Below, piece after piece: positions 27,611 through 36,383 of a stretch of DNA of 64,000 nucleotides. The stretch comes from Clostridium fallax (GTDB taxonomy: Bacteria > Bacillota > Clostridia > Clostridiales > Clostridiaceae): positions 1-64,000 of the forward strand of contig NZ_FQVM01000014.1 of assembly GCF_900129365.1 (NCBI RefSeq), given 5' to 3'. Position numbers and translations under genes: made by a program. Positions within the stretch are counted from its first letter, which is position 1. Each line of letters opens with the position of its first letter. The notes below the pieces were generated by a model. That model was given only the letters and a program-made list of their open reading frames with translations. It had not been told where the DNA came from and did no database searches.

Positions 27611-27702
27611 CATAAAATATAAAGACTCCTTATACTAAGCCTAAAATTTTAATTTTTAATTCTAATTTTTAGGTCAATCTAAATATAAAGAGTCTTTATG
27701 AA
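27611..27702 (-). terminator. Long imperfect hairpin after manA
   Basis: ATAAAGACTCTTTATA (27684-27699 complement) pairs with TATAAGGAGTCTTTAT (27617-27632 complement) with one G-U, and an inner CCTAAAAATT / AATTTTAGG stem lies in the loop. The tail is ATTTTATG, a weak U-tract. It may end manA; its length is unusual for a terminator. Confidence 0.5.
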
Positions 27703-27723
27703 AATTATTTTAACTTATTTATT

Positions 27724-28701
27724 TTAATATCTTATTATATCAATTATTTCTTTTTCTACTTTTTTTTCATCTGGAACATAACTTTTTAATAATGTTATAT
27801 CACCTTTTATAGTATACTTTCCTAAGGATGCTGGTATAAGTATGCTATCTCCTTTTTTTATTACCTCTTCTCCTTTATCATAAGAAATAATTCCTTTTCC
27901 ATCTACTGCTGTAAATATAAAAAATCTTTCCTTATCACTTTCTTCTTCTAATAAATCTTTTATTTCATATTTTTCTATAGCAAAATATTTACAAAGACTT
28001 AAATAAGTTTTAGTATATCCTGAAAATTCTGCTTTAAGTCCTTTATTATTATGACCTTTTAATGAGAAGTCAATAACATCTAAAGCTTTTTCCACATGAA
28101 TTTCTCTTCCTCTATTATAGTCATATACTCTATATGTAGTATCACTATTTTGTTGTATCTCTGCAATTATAACGCCTTCTCCAATAGCATGTACCAATCC
28201 ACTTTTTACAAAGAAAAAATCTCCTTTTTTAACTGGTATCTTATTTAAATATTCATCAAAAATTCCTGTTTCTATAGCTTTTATAAATTGCTCCTTATTA
28301 CAATTTTTAGTTCCTACAACTAAATTGGCTCCTTTAAAAGCTTCAACTACATACCAACATTCAGTTTTTCCAAGCTCTCCTTCTACCCTTTTTCCATAAT
28401 CATCATCAGGATGTACTTGTACAGAAAGTTTGTCTTTAGCATTTATAAGCTTAACTAGTAGTGGAAACTTTTCTTTGTTTATTTTACTACCTAATAAATC
28501 ATCTCCATATTTTTTTATAAGTTCATCAAACTTTATTCCTTTAAAAGCTCCATTTGATACAATACCAGTTCCATTGGGATGGCAAGCTATATCCCATGTT
28601 TCCCCTATATTTCCATTAGGAAGATTATCTCTAAAACTTTCAAAATCTCTTCCACCCCATATTTTATCATAATATAAATTTTCAAATTTAATTGGATACA
28701 T
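27724..28701 (-). CDS. manA: Mannose-6-phosphate isomerase, class I (ManA)
   Basis: 325 residues, the short Firmicutes type. Interconverts mannose 6-phosphate and fructose 6-phosphate with zinc. Seen: IWGGRDFESFRDNLP near residue 14, the zinc-ligand segment VQVHPDDDYG near residue 96 and GKTECWYVVEA, then VHAIGEGVIIAEIQQNSDTTYRVYDYNR near residue 170 with the substrate-binding Arg. AGGAGG precedes the ATG. A single-gene unit; no mannose transporter is adjacent. Confidence 0.94.
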   Translation of the reverse strand: MYPIKFENLYYDKIWGGRDFESFRDNLPNGNIGETWDIACHPNGTGIVSNGAFKGIKFDELIKKYGDDLLGSKINKEKFPLLVKLINAKDKLSVQVHPDDDYGKRVEGELGKTECWYVVEAFKGANLVVGTKNCNKEQFIKAIETGIFDEYLNKIPVKKGDFFFVKSGLVHAIGEGVIIAEIQQNSDTTYRVYDYNRGREIHVEKALDVIDFSLKGHNNKGLKAEFSGYTKTYLSLCKYFAIEKYEIKDLLEEESDKERFFIFTAVDGKGIISYDKGEEVIKKGDSILIPASLGKYTIKGDITLLKSYVPDEKKVEKEIIDIIRY

Positions 28702-29152
28702 GTAAAAATTCCTCCTACCGCTATAAATTCTTTATTTTAATTAATCTTATTAACTTTAATATTTACTTACAAAATTCAAAGATTTTATCTTATTCATAAA
28801 ATATAACAACTAAAATCATAATATCATTTTAAAAAAGTTTTTAAAAGTATCCATAATTGTATAATTACAATAAAAAATGTACTTATTTCATATTTATAAC
28901 TAAATTTATTTTAATAAGTTATATTAATACTTTATGTTACATAGAAAAAATTTTTAGTTGTTAACTGCTAAAGTAAATTTTTTAAATTTATATACTTTTA
29001 TCTTTAAAATATTTTGCAAAATTTATAAAAAATATATTGTTTAATTAAAATAAAATATATTAATCATCTTAAAAACCAGTATAGCAATATTGTATAGTAT
29101 AGATATTATGATATACTTAAATATAGTTTATTTTTTAGGAGAAAAGCTATTA
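28702..29152. other. Intergenic region between divergent manA and membrane-protein gene
   Basis: 450 bases, extremely AT-rich. An inverted repeat ATTGTA-TAAT-TACAAT lies at 28856-28871 and could be an operator for manA. A plus-strand promoter-like pair TTGTAT (near 29091) and TATACT (near 29113), spaced 16, precedes the membrane-protein gene. I see no RNA gene. Confidence 0.4.
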
Positions 29153-29983
29153 ATGTTTAACAAAAGTATCATAATAAAACTAATAAAATCTATAATAATT
29201 TTTCTAATTTTTATTTTTATTGGTTTTACAATTTATTTAATACCAAATATATCTTTAAAGTTTAATAATATTTTAGATAAAAACTGTAGAGTTTTTTCTA
29301 ATAAAAATAATAACGATGATATAACAGAAATTATGTTTTCACCAGTTTTGTTAGAAAATGAAAGTTTTGTTAATCCTTCCGATATATCTAATTTTGATTT
29401 AACTTTAGGAATTATTAAAAAAAATGAAGGTTTAAATTTAAATTCTTTCTCAAAATCAATAACTTTAATTGCAGATGATGATAAAAATTTATTAAACAAT
29501 GATATTCATATTTTAAATACTAATCATTTCTATGAAACTTCTATAGAAAATAATTTTATTAACTATATGTATCTTGATAAAGATTTATCTTCACCTTCTG
29601 AAATATCTACATATAAAAATATTATTAAAAGATATAAAGCTAAAAAAGGCTTTATAGTTATTTATATATCTTCAAAAGCAAGAGTTACAAAAAATACTTT
29701 AGATTTTTTATGTGATGAAGGAGTAAACATAATTTTTTCACCAGCTCTTAATAATACTTCTATTGAAAAAAATAAAAGCTCAGTTATAATTTATGGAGTA
29801 GAAAATTTTGAAGAATGTATGCCTCAATTTGATTTAATATTTCAAGATAATAATCCTATAGCATTAGGAATTAAGCTACACTCTAATGGCTCAAAAAATG
29901 ATAAAGAATACGATGATATAATAAAAAATTCTAAAAACTTTGCCATTGATTTAAGCAAAAACTTTTCCTATATAGACTATTAG
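29153..29983 (+). CDS. Membrane-anchored protein of unknown function upstream of murT-gatD
   Basis: 276 residues. Seen: an N-terminal transmembrane helix (about residues 12-30), then an extracytoplasmic domain of alternating strands and helices with segments ILNTNHFYE, KAKKGFIVIYIS and FLCDEGVNIIFSPALNNTSI...VIIYGVENFEE. The last part resembles, in pattern only, the end of CapA/PgsA-type folds (LIDAGADVVIGHHPH...YSLGNF), but the metal-binding histidines are missing. I do not recognise the family with confidence. I place the start at 29153 because AGGAG is ten bases upstream; an earlier in-frame ATG lacks a ribosome site. It ends 50 bases before murT and may share its transcript. Confidence 0.55.
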   Translation: MFNKSIIIKLIKSIIIFLIFIFIGFTIYLIPNISLKFNNILDKNCRVFSNKNNNDDITEIMFSPVLLENESFVNPSDISNFDLTLGIIKKNEGLNLNSFSKSITLIADDDKNLLNNDIHILNTNHFYETSIENNFINYMYLDKDLSSPSEISTYKNIIKRYKAKKGFIVIYISSKARVTKNTLDFLCDEGVNIIFSPALNNTSIEKNKSSVIIYGVENFEECMPQFDLIFQDNNPIALGIKLHSNGSKNDKEYDDIIKNSKNFAIDLSKNFSYIDY

Positions 29984-30033
29984 TGATTAATTTTAAGGTA
30001 ATCTGTAAATAATTCAAAAGATAACAATAAAAG

Positions 30034-31392
30034 GTGGTGTCTAAAATTAAATTAAATACTTTTTTTGCAATCATAACTTCTAAATTAACTCATTTTGTTG
30101 CTAAAAACTTTTTTAAAGGTGGAAGTAACTTTCCAGGAAAAATCGCTTTAAAATTTGATAGATCCATATTAAATACAGTATGTAAAAACTATCATGTAAT
30201 TTTAATAACTGGTACTAATGGTAAGACTACTACCACTAGTATGATATACAATATCTTAAAAGAAAAGGGATATAATGTAATAACAAATAGCACAGGAGCT
30301 AATATGTTTCCTGGGATAACTAATTGTTTTGTATCTAATTATAAATTTTTTAATAAAGAAAAAAAATATGCTGTTATAGAAGTAGATGAGGCTAATGTAA
30401 AATTTATAACAGAATATATATCTCCAGAACTTCTTACTATAACTAATCTATTTAGAGATCAATTAGACCGTTATGGTGAAGTTTATACTACCTTAGAAAA
30501 AATTCTTGAAGGCGTAAATAAAAGTCCTTCCACTAAACTTATATTAAATGGTGATGAATCTTTACTTGGTAAGCTAAACCTTAAAAATCCTACTGTATAT
30601 TTTGGTTTTGATACTAAAATAAATGATAACACTGAAATAGAACTAAATGCTGATGCTAAGTTTTGTAAGTTTTGTAAAAGTCCTTATTCCTATAATTATA
30701 TAACCTATAATCATTTAGGAGATTTTTACTGTCCAAGCTGTGGTTATAAAAGAGAAGATTTAAAATATAAGGTTACAAAAATTATTGAATCTACTCCTGA
30801 TGGATCATTAGTAGAATTTAATAATAAACCTTTCACAATAACACAGTCTGGTACCTATAATATTTATAATGGATTATGTGCTTATTCTATATGTAAAGAA
30901 TTAAATATTGATGATGAAACAATTGAAAAATCTTTTAAAAAGCAAGAATCAAGCTTTGGAAGACAGGAAAATATAAATCTTAATGAAAAAGAAATTAAAA
31001 TTATTTTGGTTAAAAATCCTGCCGGTTATAATCAAGCCTTAGATACTTTGTGCTTAAATAAAGATAAGTTTTCAGCAGCATTTTTATTAAATGATAATTA
31101 CGCTGACGGAAGAGACATTTCTTGGCTTTGGGATGTTAATTTTGAAAAATTATATTCTATGGATATTGCTGAAATATTTATTTCAGGTACAAGAAGATAT
31201 GACATGGCTGTTAGATTAAAGATTGCTTCTCTTTCTCCTAGTAAATTTATAATTGAAGAAAACTATGAAAATCTAACAAATAAAATTATAGAAGGAAAAG
31301 AAAATAGAGTATATATATTAGCAACCTATACTGCTATGATAAACTATAGAAAATTCCTTCATTCAAAAGGTTATATTGAAAAACTTTGGTAG
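30034..31392 (+). CDS. murT: Lipid II isoglutaminyl synthase, ligase subunit MurT
   Basis: 452 residues. With GatD it amidates the D-glutamate of the lipid II stem to isoglutamine in the cytoplasm. Seen: Mur ligase P-loop ITGTNGKTTT near residue 60, a four-cysteine zinc ribbon (CKFCKSP ... YCPSCGYK) near residues 212-235, which marks MurT among Mur ligases, and the C-terminal DUF1727 segment with YADGRDISWLWD near residue 355. gatD follows 14 bases later. The start is uncertain: GTG at 30034 or 30037 sits on the AAAGG ribosome site, and a non-standard start slightly downstream is possible. Confidence 0.94.
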   Translation: MVSKIKLNTFFAIITSKLTHFVAKNFFKGGSNFPGKIALKFDRSILNTVCKNYHVILITGTNGKTTTTSMIYNILKEKGYNVITNSTGANMFPGITNCFVSNYKFFNKEKKYAVIEVDEANVKFITEYISPELLTITNLFRDQLDRYGEVYTTLEKILEGVNKSPSTKLILNGDESLLGKLNLKNPTVYFGFDTKINDNTEIELNADAKFCKFCKSPYSYNYITYNHLGDFYCPSCGYKREDLKYKVTKIIESTPDGSLVEFNNKPFTITQSGTYNIYNGLCAYSICKELNIDDETIEKSFKKQESSFGRQENINLNEKEIKIILVKNPAGYNQALDTLCLNKDKFSAAFLLNDNYADGRDISWLWDVNFEKLYSMDIAEIFISGTRRYDMAVRLKIASLSPSKFIIEENYENLTNKIIEGKENRVYILATYTAMINYRKFLHSKGYIEKLW

Positions 31393-31406
31393 AAAGGAAA
31401 ATTATT

Positions 31407-32138
31407 ATGGAGTTAAATATATGTCATTTATATCCTGATCTTTTAAATGTATATGGTGATTTGGGAAATATACTAGTTCTTAAATATAGATCAGAAGCTA
31501 GAGGAATTAAAGTGAATATAATTAATGTTTCTCTTAATGATTCTTTTAAAGAAGAAGATTATGATATAGTTTTCTTTGGTGGTGGTCAAGATTATGAGCA
31601 ATCAATTGTATCTAAAGATTTAATTGAAACAAAGAAGACTTCAATTATAAACTATATAGAAAATAACGGTGTATTCTTAGCTATATGTGGAGGATATCAA
31701 TTATTAGGAAAATATTATGAAACTCCAACTGGAGAAAAGCTTGAAGGTTTAGGTGCTTTAAATATATATACTGAAGGTGGAGATACAAGGTTTATTGGAA
31801 ATACCGCAATTTTAAATGAAGATTTTAATGAAACCTATGTAGGCTTTGAAAATCATTCAGGAAGAACTTATATAAATGACCTTAAACCTCTTGGAAAGTG
31901 TCTTCATGGATATGGCAATAATGGTTCTGATAATAATGAGGGTTGTATTTATAAAAATACCTTTGGAAGTTATTTTCATGGTTCCCTTCTATCTAAGAAT
32001 CCTGAATTAGCAGATAGACTTATTACTTTAGCCTTAAATAAAAAATATGAAAATTTTAACTTAGAACCTTTAGATGATTCTCTTGAACTTAAAGCTAAAA
32101 AAGCAGTTCTAGATATGCTAAATAAAACAGAAAAATAA
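31407..32138 (+). CDS. gatD: Lipid II isoglutaminyl synthase, glutaminase subunit GatD
   Basis: 243 residues. Releases ammonia from glutamine and passes it to MurT. Seen: class I amidotransferase (CobB/CobQ-like) fold starting LNICHLYPDLLNVYGDLGN, FFGGGQDYEQ near residue 56, nucleophile Cys94 in FLAICGGYQLLG, and catalytic His191 in GSYFHGSLL. ATG 31407 is chosen because AAAGGA lies ten bases upstream; a frame extension overlaps murT without a ribosome site. It is the second gene of the murT-gatD unit and is followed by a terminator. Confidence 0.96.
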   Translation: MELNICHLYPDLLNVYGDLGNILVLKYRSEARGIKVNIINVSLNDSFKEEDYDIVFFGGGQDYEQSIVSKDLIETKKTSIINYIENNGVFLAICGGYQLLGKYYETPTGEKLEGLGALNIYTEGGDTRFIGNTAILNEDFNETYVGFENHSGRTYINDLKPLGKCLHGYGNNGSDNNEGCIYKNTFGSYFHGSLLSKNPELADRLITLALNKKYENFNLEPLDDSLELKAKKAVLDMLNKTEK

Positions 32139-32143
32139 AATTT

Positions 32144-32190
32144 AAAAGAAGGTATGAACTTATTCTATTATTAAAATTCTACCTTCTTTT
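32144..32190 (+). terminator. Terminator of murT-gatD
   Basis: AAAAGAAGGTA (32144-32154) pairs with TACCTTCTTTT (32180-32190), followed by a T-rich stretch. Confidence 0.8.
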
Positions 32191-32216
32191 GATATATTTC
32201 TACTAAAAAAACTATT

Positions 32217-32257
32217 AATTTTCCAATAATTTTAATATAAAATTATTGGAAAATTAT
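32217..32257. repeat. 40-base inverted repeat upstream of the carboxypeptidase promoter
   Basis: AATTTTCCAATAATTTTA and its exact complement AAAATTATTGGAAAATT face each other across a 4-base spacer. It ends ten bases before the -35 box of the D,D-carboxypeptidase gene. No U-tract follows, so a terminator is unlikely; an operator or cruciform is possible. Confidence 0.75.
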
Positions 32258-32266
32258 ACGATTTTA

Positions 32267-32295
32267 TTGTTATACATTTATATAAATGATATACT
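32267..32295 (+). promoter_or_regulatory. Promoter of the D,D-carboxypeptidase gene
   Basis: TTGTTA (32267-32272), a 17-base spacer and TATACT (32290-32295). The ATG is about 37 bases downstream. Confidence 0.78.
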
Positions 32296-32331
32296 TTAAA
32301 TATTTACTAAAAAAATTAACAGGAGAGATGT

Positions 32332-33612
32332 ATGTTGAAACGTAAGCCTATAATCACAACATTATTATTAACTTTTAGTATTTCAATTTTCGCTTCATCT
32401 GCTAAAATTGTAAAAGCCGATGAAATTTCAGATGCCAAGCCTCCAACTATTCATGGTAAAGCAGCTGTAACTATTGATTATGACACCGGTGAGGTAATCT
32501 ATGCCAAAAACGGTGATGAAAAAAAATATCCAGCAAGTACTACAAAACTTATGACAGGTTTACTTCTTGCTGAAAATAAATCTCCAAATGATTCATTAGA
32601 ATATACTCAATCTGCAAAAAAGCAACCTGAATATGCTTTAAATGTAAATTTTAAACCTCAAACTGTAGGTTCAAAAATGTCTGCAGATGATGTAATGAAA
32701 GCTTTATTAATGTTTTCTGCTAATGATGCAGCTTATATGATTTCAGATTCTGTTTCTGGTAATTCTAAGGCATTTAGTGATCTTATGAATAATAAAGCTA
32801 AAGAAATAGGTATGATTAATACTCATTTTATAACTCCTAATGGACTTCATAATGATGATCACTATTCAACAGCTTATGATCTTTCTGTTTTAGGAAGAGC
32901 TGCCTTCGAAAACTCTTGGGTTAGTGATGTAATGAAAACTGATAAAGCTCAAATCCATTTAGGGGATGGCTCTATTGTTAACTTAGAAAATAGAAACAAA
33001 GGTCTTGGCAAAGATGGTAATATCGGTGGTAAAACAGGCTACACTACTCCTGCTGGAAGATGTTTAGTTTCTGTTTATGAAAGAGATGGTAGAAAAATCG
33101 TTGGAGCTGTTTTGCAATCTCAGTATGATGCAAACGATCAAATAGTTTTTGATGATATGAATAAAATAATGGACTATAGTTATAAAGCGGAAAAGGTTCC
33201 TGCATTTAAAGCTGGTACAGAAATTGATAAAATAACTGTAAATTATAAACCATTTAAATTCTTTGGTCCTACAAAAACAATTGATGTTCCTTTAGTTTTA
33301 ACAGAGGATGTATCATATTACAATAACGAAATAAATAAAAAGGATCTAAAAACTACAATTAATATAACTGATGTAGATGCATGGAATTTAGCTGGTAATA
33401 ATAATTTATTAAAACTTAAGGTTTCAGAAAGAGTGTATGAAAAAGACTATAATCTAAAAGCTAATATAACCAAAGGTACTTTATTTAAAGCAAATATTGG
33501 CTTATATATTGTTTCTTTAATAGTAATTGCAGTAATTATAATATTAATTTTATTAATAATAAAATTAATCTCTGGAAGAAGACATAGAAGAAAAAGAAGA
33601 ATAAGATTTTAA
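32332..33612 (+). CDS. D-alanyl-D-alanine carboxypeptidase (DacF/PBP5 type)
   Basis: 426 residues. Removes the terminal D-alanine of peptidoglycan stem peptides outside the membrane. Seen: a Sec signal peptide (about residues 1-29), SxxK as Ser69-Thr-Thr-Lys72 in PASTTKLMTG, SxN as SAND near residue 126, and KTG in GGKTGYTTPAGR near residue 235. The C-terminal domain of PBP5 type follows. The end is a true transmembrane helix (YIVSLIVIAVIIILILLIIKL) and a very basic tail RRHRRKRRIRF, rather than the amphipathic helix of E. coli PBP5. AGGAG lies six bases before the ATG. A single-gene unit. Confidence 0.95.
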   Translation: MLKRKPIITTLLLTFSISIFASSAKIVKADEISDAKPPTIHGKAAVTIDYDTGEVIYAKNGDEKKYPASTTKLMTGLLLAENKSPNDSLEYTQSAKKQPEYALNVNFKPQTVGSKMSADDVMKALLMFSANDAAYMISDSVSGNSKAFSDLMNNKAKEIGMINTHFITPNGLHNDDHYSTAYDLSVLGRAAFENSWVSDVMKTDKAQIHLGDGSIVNLENRNKGLGKDGNIGGKTGYTTPAGRCLVSVYERDGRKIVGAVLQSQYDANDQIVFDDMNKIMDYSYKAEKVPAFKAGTEIDKITVNYKPFKFFGPTKTIDVPLVLTEDVSYYNNEINKKDLKTTINITDVDAWNLAGNNNLLKLKVSERVYEKDYNLKANITKGTLFKANIGLYIVSLIVIAVIIILILLIIKLISGRRHRRKRRIRF

Positions 33613-33615
33613 TAG

Positions 33616-33653
33616 TAAAAAGAGAAGCCTTAAAAAAAAGACTTCTCTTTTTC
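33616..33653 (+). terminator. Terminator of the D,D-carboxypeptidase gene
   Basis: AAAAAGAGAAG (33617-33627) pairs with CTTCTCTTTTT (33642-33652) with a T-rich end. Confidence 0.82.
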
Positions 33654-33748
33654 TAATGACTTTCTAGTTACACTTATTCTTTTCACCTATAAATATATTT
33701 TATATAATTTATATATAAGTTTAACTAGTTGTAAATTAGGAGGATAAT

Positions 33749-34462
33749 ATGAAAAAAGAAAAATTTAAAGGTAGCGCAATTTTAAATCCTGTTCCTGCTG
33801 TTCTTGTAACATGTAAGAATAATGAAGGTAAAGTAAATGTACTAACAATAGGCTGGTGTTCAACAATTTGTACAAAACCTCCTATGATTGGTATATCAAT
33901 ACGTCCTGAGCGTCTTTCTTATGAATATATAAAAGAAACTATGGAATTTACAGTTAACCTACCATCTAAAAATTTAACTAAAGCTGTAGATTTTTGTGGA
34001 GTAAGATCTGGTAGAGATTTAGATAAAATTAAAGAAATGAATTTTAGTTTAGGTAGTGATGAATCCTTTACTACCCCATTTATAAAGGAATGTCCTGTAA
34101 ATATACAATGTAAAGTAAAACAAATTATTCCTTTAGGTACTCATGATTTATTTATTGGAGAAGTTACTAATTCTTTAGTTAATAGTGATTTATTAGATGA
34201 TAAGGGAAAAATTCATTTTGAATGGGCTAATTTAATAGCTTATTGTCATGGAGAATATTATCCTCTTCCTAGTGAATCTATTGGAAAATTTGGATTTTCA
34301 GTAGCAAAAAAAACATCAAAAGCTAAATCTACTAAATCTTTTACTATTAAAAACAATAAGCCTAAAAATAAAAAAAGCACTATAAAAAATAATAGACCTA
34401 AATTAAATACTAAAACCAATAATAAAAAAAGCACTAAACCTAACAAAAAGAAATTTAAATAA
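33749..34462 (+). CDS. Flavin reductase-like (DIM6/NTAB) protein with lysine-rich tail
   Basis: 237 residues. Seen: an FMN-binding split-barrel domain over about residues 1-175, with VTCKNNEGKVNVLTIGWC, KPPMIGISIRPER and EFTVNLPSKNL typical of the flavin reductase-like family. Known: members bind FMN and reduce flavins or unknown substrates. The last 50 residues are mostly Lys, Asn, Thr and Ser in short repeated blocks (NNKPKNKKS, NNRPKLNTK, TNNKKS), a disordered basic tail not part of the fold. It could bind nucleic acid or wall polymers (inference). AGGAGG precedes the ATG. A single-gene unit. Confidence 0.86.
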   Translation: MKKEKFKGSAILNPVPAVLVTCKNNEGKVNVLTIGWCSTICTKPPMIGISIRPERLSYEYIKETMEFTVNLPSKNLTKAVDFCGVRSGRDLDKIKEMNFSLGSDESFTTPFIKECPVNIQCKVKQIIPLGTHDLFIGEVTNSLVNSDLLDDKGKIHFEWANLIAYCHGEYYPLPSESIGKFGFSVAKKTSKAKSTKSFTIKNNKPKNKKSTIKNNRPKLNTKTNNKKSTKPNKKKFK

Positions 34463-34473
34463 TTTTCTTATAT

Positions 34474-34512
34474 AAAAAAGAGCAAACTTTTAAGAAGTTT
34501 GCTCTTTTTTAT
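34474..34512. terminator. Terminator after the flavin reductase-like gene
   Basis: AAAAAAGAGCAAACTT pairs with AAGTTTGCTCTTTTTT. T-runs on both strands let it also stop the opposite ppaX transcript. Confidence 0.88.
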
Positions 34513-34617
34513 GATTTATTTATTATTAATATAAATATTTACAGTTTTCTTTAAGATATTAAGATAAAAAGTTTCTATGAAAATGATTTTCAAAATTATA
34601 CTAATATATTAATATTT

Positions 34618-35271
34618 TTAAGCTACATGCCAGTTTTCTTTTTCAACTATATCTATAATTTCTAAAGCTTCATCTATATAATATTCAGGCTCTTCCTTTT
34701 TTAATCTTTCAATTGGCAATGCTGTATAATTTACTGCACAAACCTTTGCCCCTGCACTCTTTCCTGATAGTAAATCATAAGGACTATCTCCAACCATTAT
34801 AGCTTCTTTAGGTGATATTCCTAAAAGTTCACAAGCTTTTTCTACCGGTTCCTTATGTGGTTTATGATTCTCAGTTAGCTCTGGACTTACAACTACATCA
34901 AAGTAATCATATATTCCTGCAATTTTCATACCACGTTCTGCAAGAACTTTTCTTTTAGATGTAACAATTCCAAGTTTTAGCCCTTTTTCTTTAAGGTTAT
35001 CTAGCATAGTTATAACCCCTGGAAACGCCTTGCACATTGTATCGTGTATATCTTCATTGTACCCTCTATAAGTTGTTATAAGTTCCTCTAAGTGCTCTTC
35101 ACTATATCTTTTGAAACTATACTTTAATGGCTCTCCAAACATTTTAGTTATTTCTTTATCATCTACTTTTAAGTTTAATACTTTTTCAAAGGCATATCTA
35201 AAAGACTGAAGAATTAATTCATTTGTATCAATTAAAGTTCCGTCAAGATCAAATAAAACTGCTTTAATCAT
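34618..35271 (-). CDS. ppaX: HAD-family pyrophosphatase, PpaX-like
   Basis: 217 residues. Seen: HAD motif I LFDLDGTLIDTNEL at the N-terminus (two catalytic Asp), motif II Thr/Ser in LGIVTSKRK, the motif III Lys in HKPHKEPVE, and motif IV MVGDSPYDLLSGKSAGAK near residue 162. An alpha-helical cap lies between motifs I and II. Known: PpaX hydrolyses pyrophosphate released by HPr kinase/phosphorylase; the length and cap fit, but related phosphoglycolate phosphatases look similar. hprK is not in the window. GGAG ribosome site before the ATG. Confidence 0.82.
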   Translation of the reverse strand: MIKAVLFDLDGTLIDTNELILQSFRYAFEKVLNLKVDDKEITKMFGEPLKYSFKRYSEEHLEELITTYRGYNEDIHDTMCKAFPGVITMLDNLKEKGLKLGIVTSKRKVLAERGMKIAGIYDYFDVVVSPELTENHKPHKEPVEKACELLGISPKEAIMVGDSPYDLLSGKSAGAKVCAVNYTALPIERLKKEEPEYYIDEALEIIDIVEKENWHVA

Positions 35272-35435
35272 TAGTATCTCCTTTTCTAATTTAATTTATT
35301 CCTTTTTATTATATCAAATACTAACTATTCTCTCAAACCTACAGCTTTTTCTAATATTTCTTCTAATATATTTATCTTATCTTTAAAAGATAGTATAATT
35401 ATTACAATATAATATTATAAATTGGGGGAATATTA

Positions 35436-36278
35436 ATGGAAAAGAAAAGAACTAAATCTATACTAACCATTGATTCTATAATATTAGTTGGGGCTGTGTT
35501 AATAACTTTCATAAATGTTTTAGTTGGAAGTATTATTTTTTGGATTTATTTAATATATAAGGCCTTCAAACATAAAGATTTAATTTTTGGATTATTAGGC
35601 AATTTTGCTTACAGTAAAAAAAACTATGATAAAGCCTTAAAATGGTATAAAAAAGCTGCTTTAAGTAACTCTTCTAAGGCAAAAATAATAAAAAGTTATA
35701 TTCTTGTAGAGCTAAAGGAAGGTTCATTGGAGAGAGCTAAAAATGTATTTAATAAAATAATTAAATCTAGAACTTTTTATGGACATGATTTATACAACAT
35801 AAAAATTACGGAATCTCTTATAATGTGGAAAGAAAAAAGAATAAATGATTCTATTGATATATTAGAAAAATTATTAAAGGATGGAGAAAATTTATCTATT
35901 TATGAAACTTTAGGTTATATGCTAATTGCAAATAAAGACTATTTAAAAGCTTTAGATATAAATAATAAAGCTTTAGAATATGAGCCATCTCCTGTAATCC
36001 TTGCAAATCTAGGTGAAATTTATTATAAATTAGATAAAAAAGATAAATCTTTTGAAATTTTTAAATCTCTAATAGATGAAAATGTAAATTTTTCAGAACC
36101 CTTTTTTTACTGTGGCCTTATACTAAAAGAAAAAGGAAATTTATCTGAAGCAAAGGCTATGTTTGAAAAAGCTTTATCCTTTCCTGAATCTTTTTTAAGC
36201 ACCTTAAATTTAGAAACTATAAAAAAAGAACTCTCTTCTCTTGATATAAATAATACACTTATCTTAAATAATAATTAA
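35436..36278 (+). CDS. Membrane-anchored tetratricopeptide repeat protein
   Basis: 280 residues. Seen: an N-terminal hydrophobic helix (about residues 12-36, DSIILVGAVLITFINVLVGS), then helical repeats with TPR spacing: NFAYSKKNYDKALKWYKKAA, ESLIMWKEKRINDSIDILEK, LGYMLIANKDYLKALDINNK and a last one around KEKGNLSEAKAMFEKALSFP. Known: TPRs mediate protein binding. Function is unknown. GGGGGA lies seven bases before the ATG. A single-gene unit between ppaX (divergent) and lrgA. Confidence 0.8.
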   Translation: MEKKRTKSILTIDSIILVGAVLITFINVLVGSIIFWIYLIYKAFKHKDLIFGLLGNFAYSKKNYDKALKWYKKAALSNSSKAKIIKSYILVELKEGSLERAKNVFNKIIKSRTFYGHDLYNIKITESLIMWKEKRINDSIDILEKLLKDGENLSIYETLGYMLIANKDYLKALDINNKALEYEPSPVILANLGEIYYKLDKKDKSFEIFKSLIDENVNFSEPFFYCGLILKEKGNLSEAKAMFEKALSFPESFLSTLNLETIKKELSSLDINNTLILNNN

Positions 36279-36333
36279 ATTTTAACATATAGCTAATATT
36301 TAGAAACCTTAATATTTTATTAAAATAATAATA

Positions 36334-36383
36334 AAATATTCTAAATCTAATATATTTTTAATTTAGATTTAGAATATTTTTTT
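36334..36383 (+). terminator. Terminator of the TPR protein gene
   Basis: AATATTCTAAATCTAA (near 36335) pairs with TTTAGATTTAGAATATT (36362-36378) and a T-run TTTTTTT follows. Confidence 0.85.

Noticed and set aside
28856..28871. ATTGTA-TAAT-TACAAT inverted repeat as a defined operator
   Set aside because: The arms are only six AT-rich bases, which is expected by chance in this DNA; noted only as a possibility in the intergenic entry.
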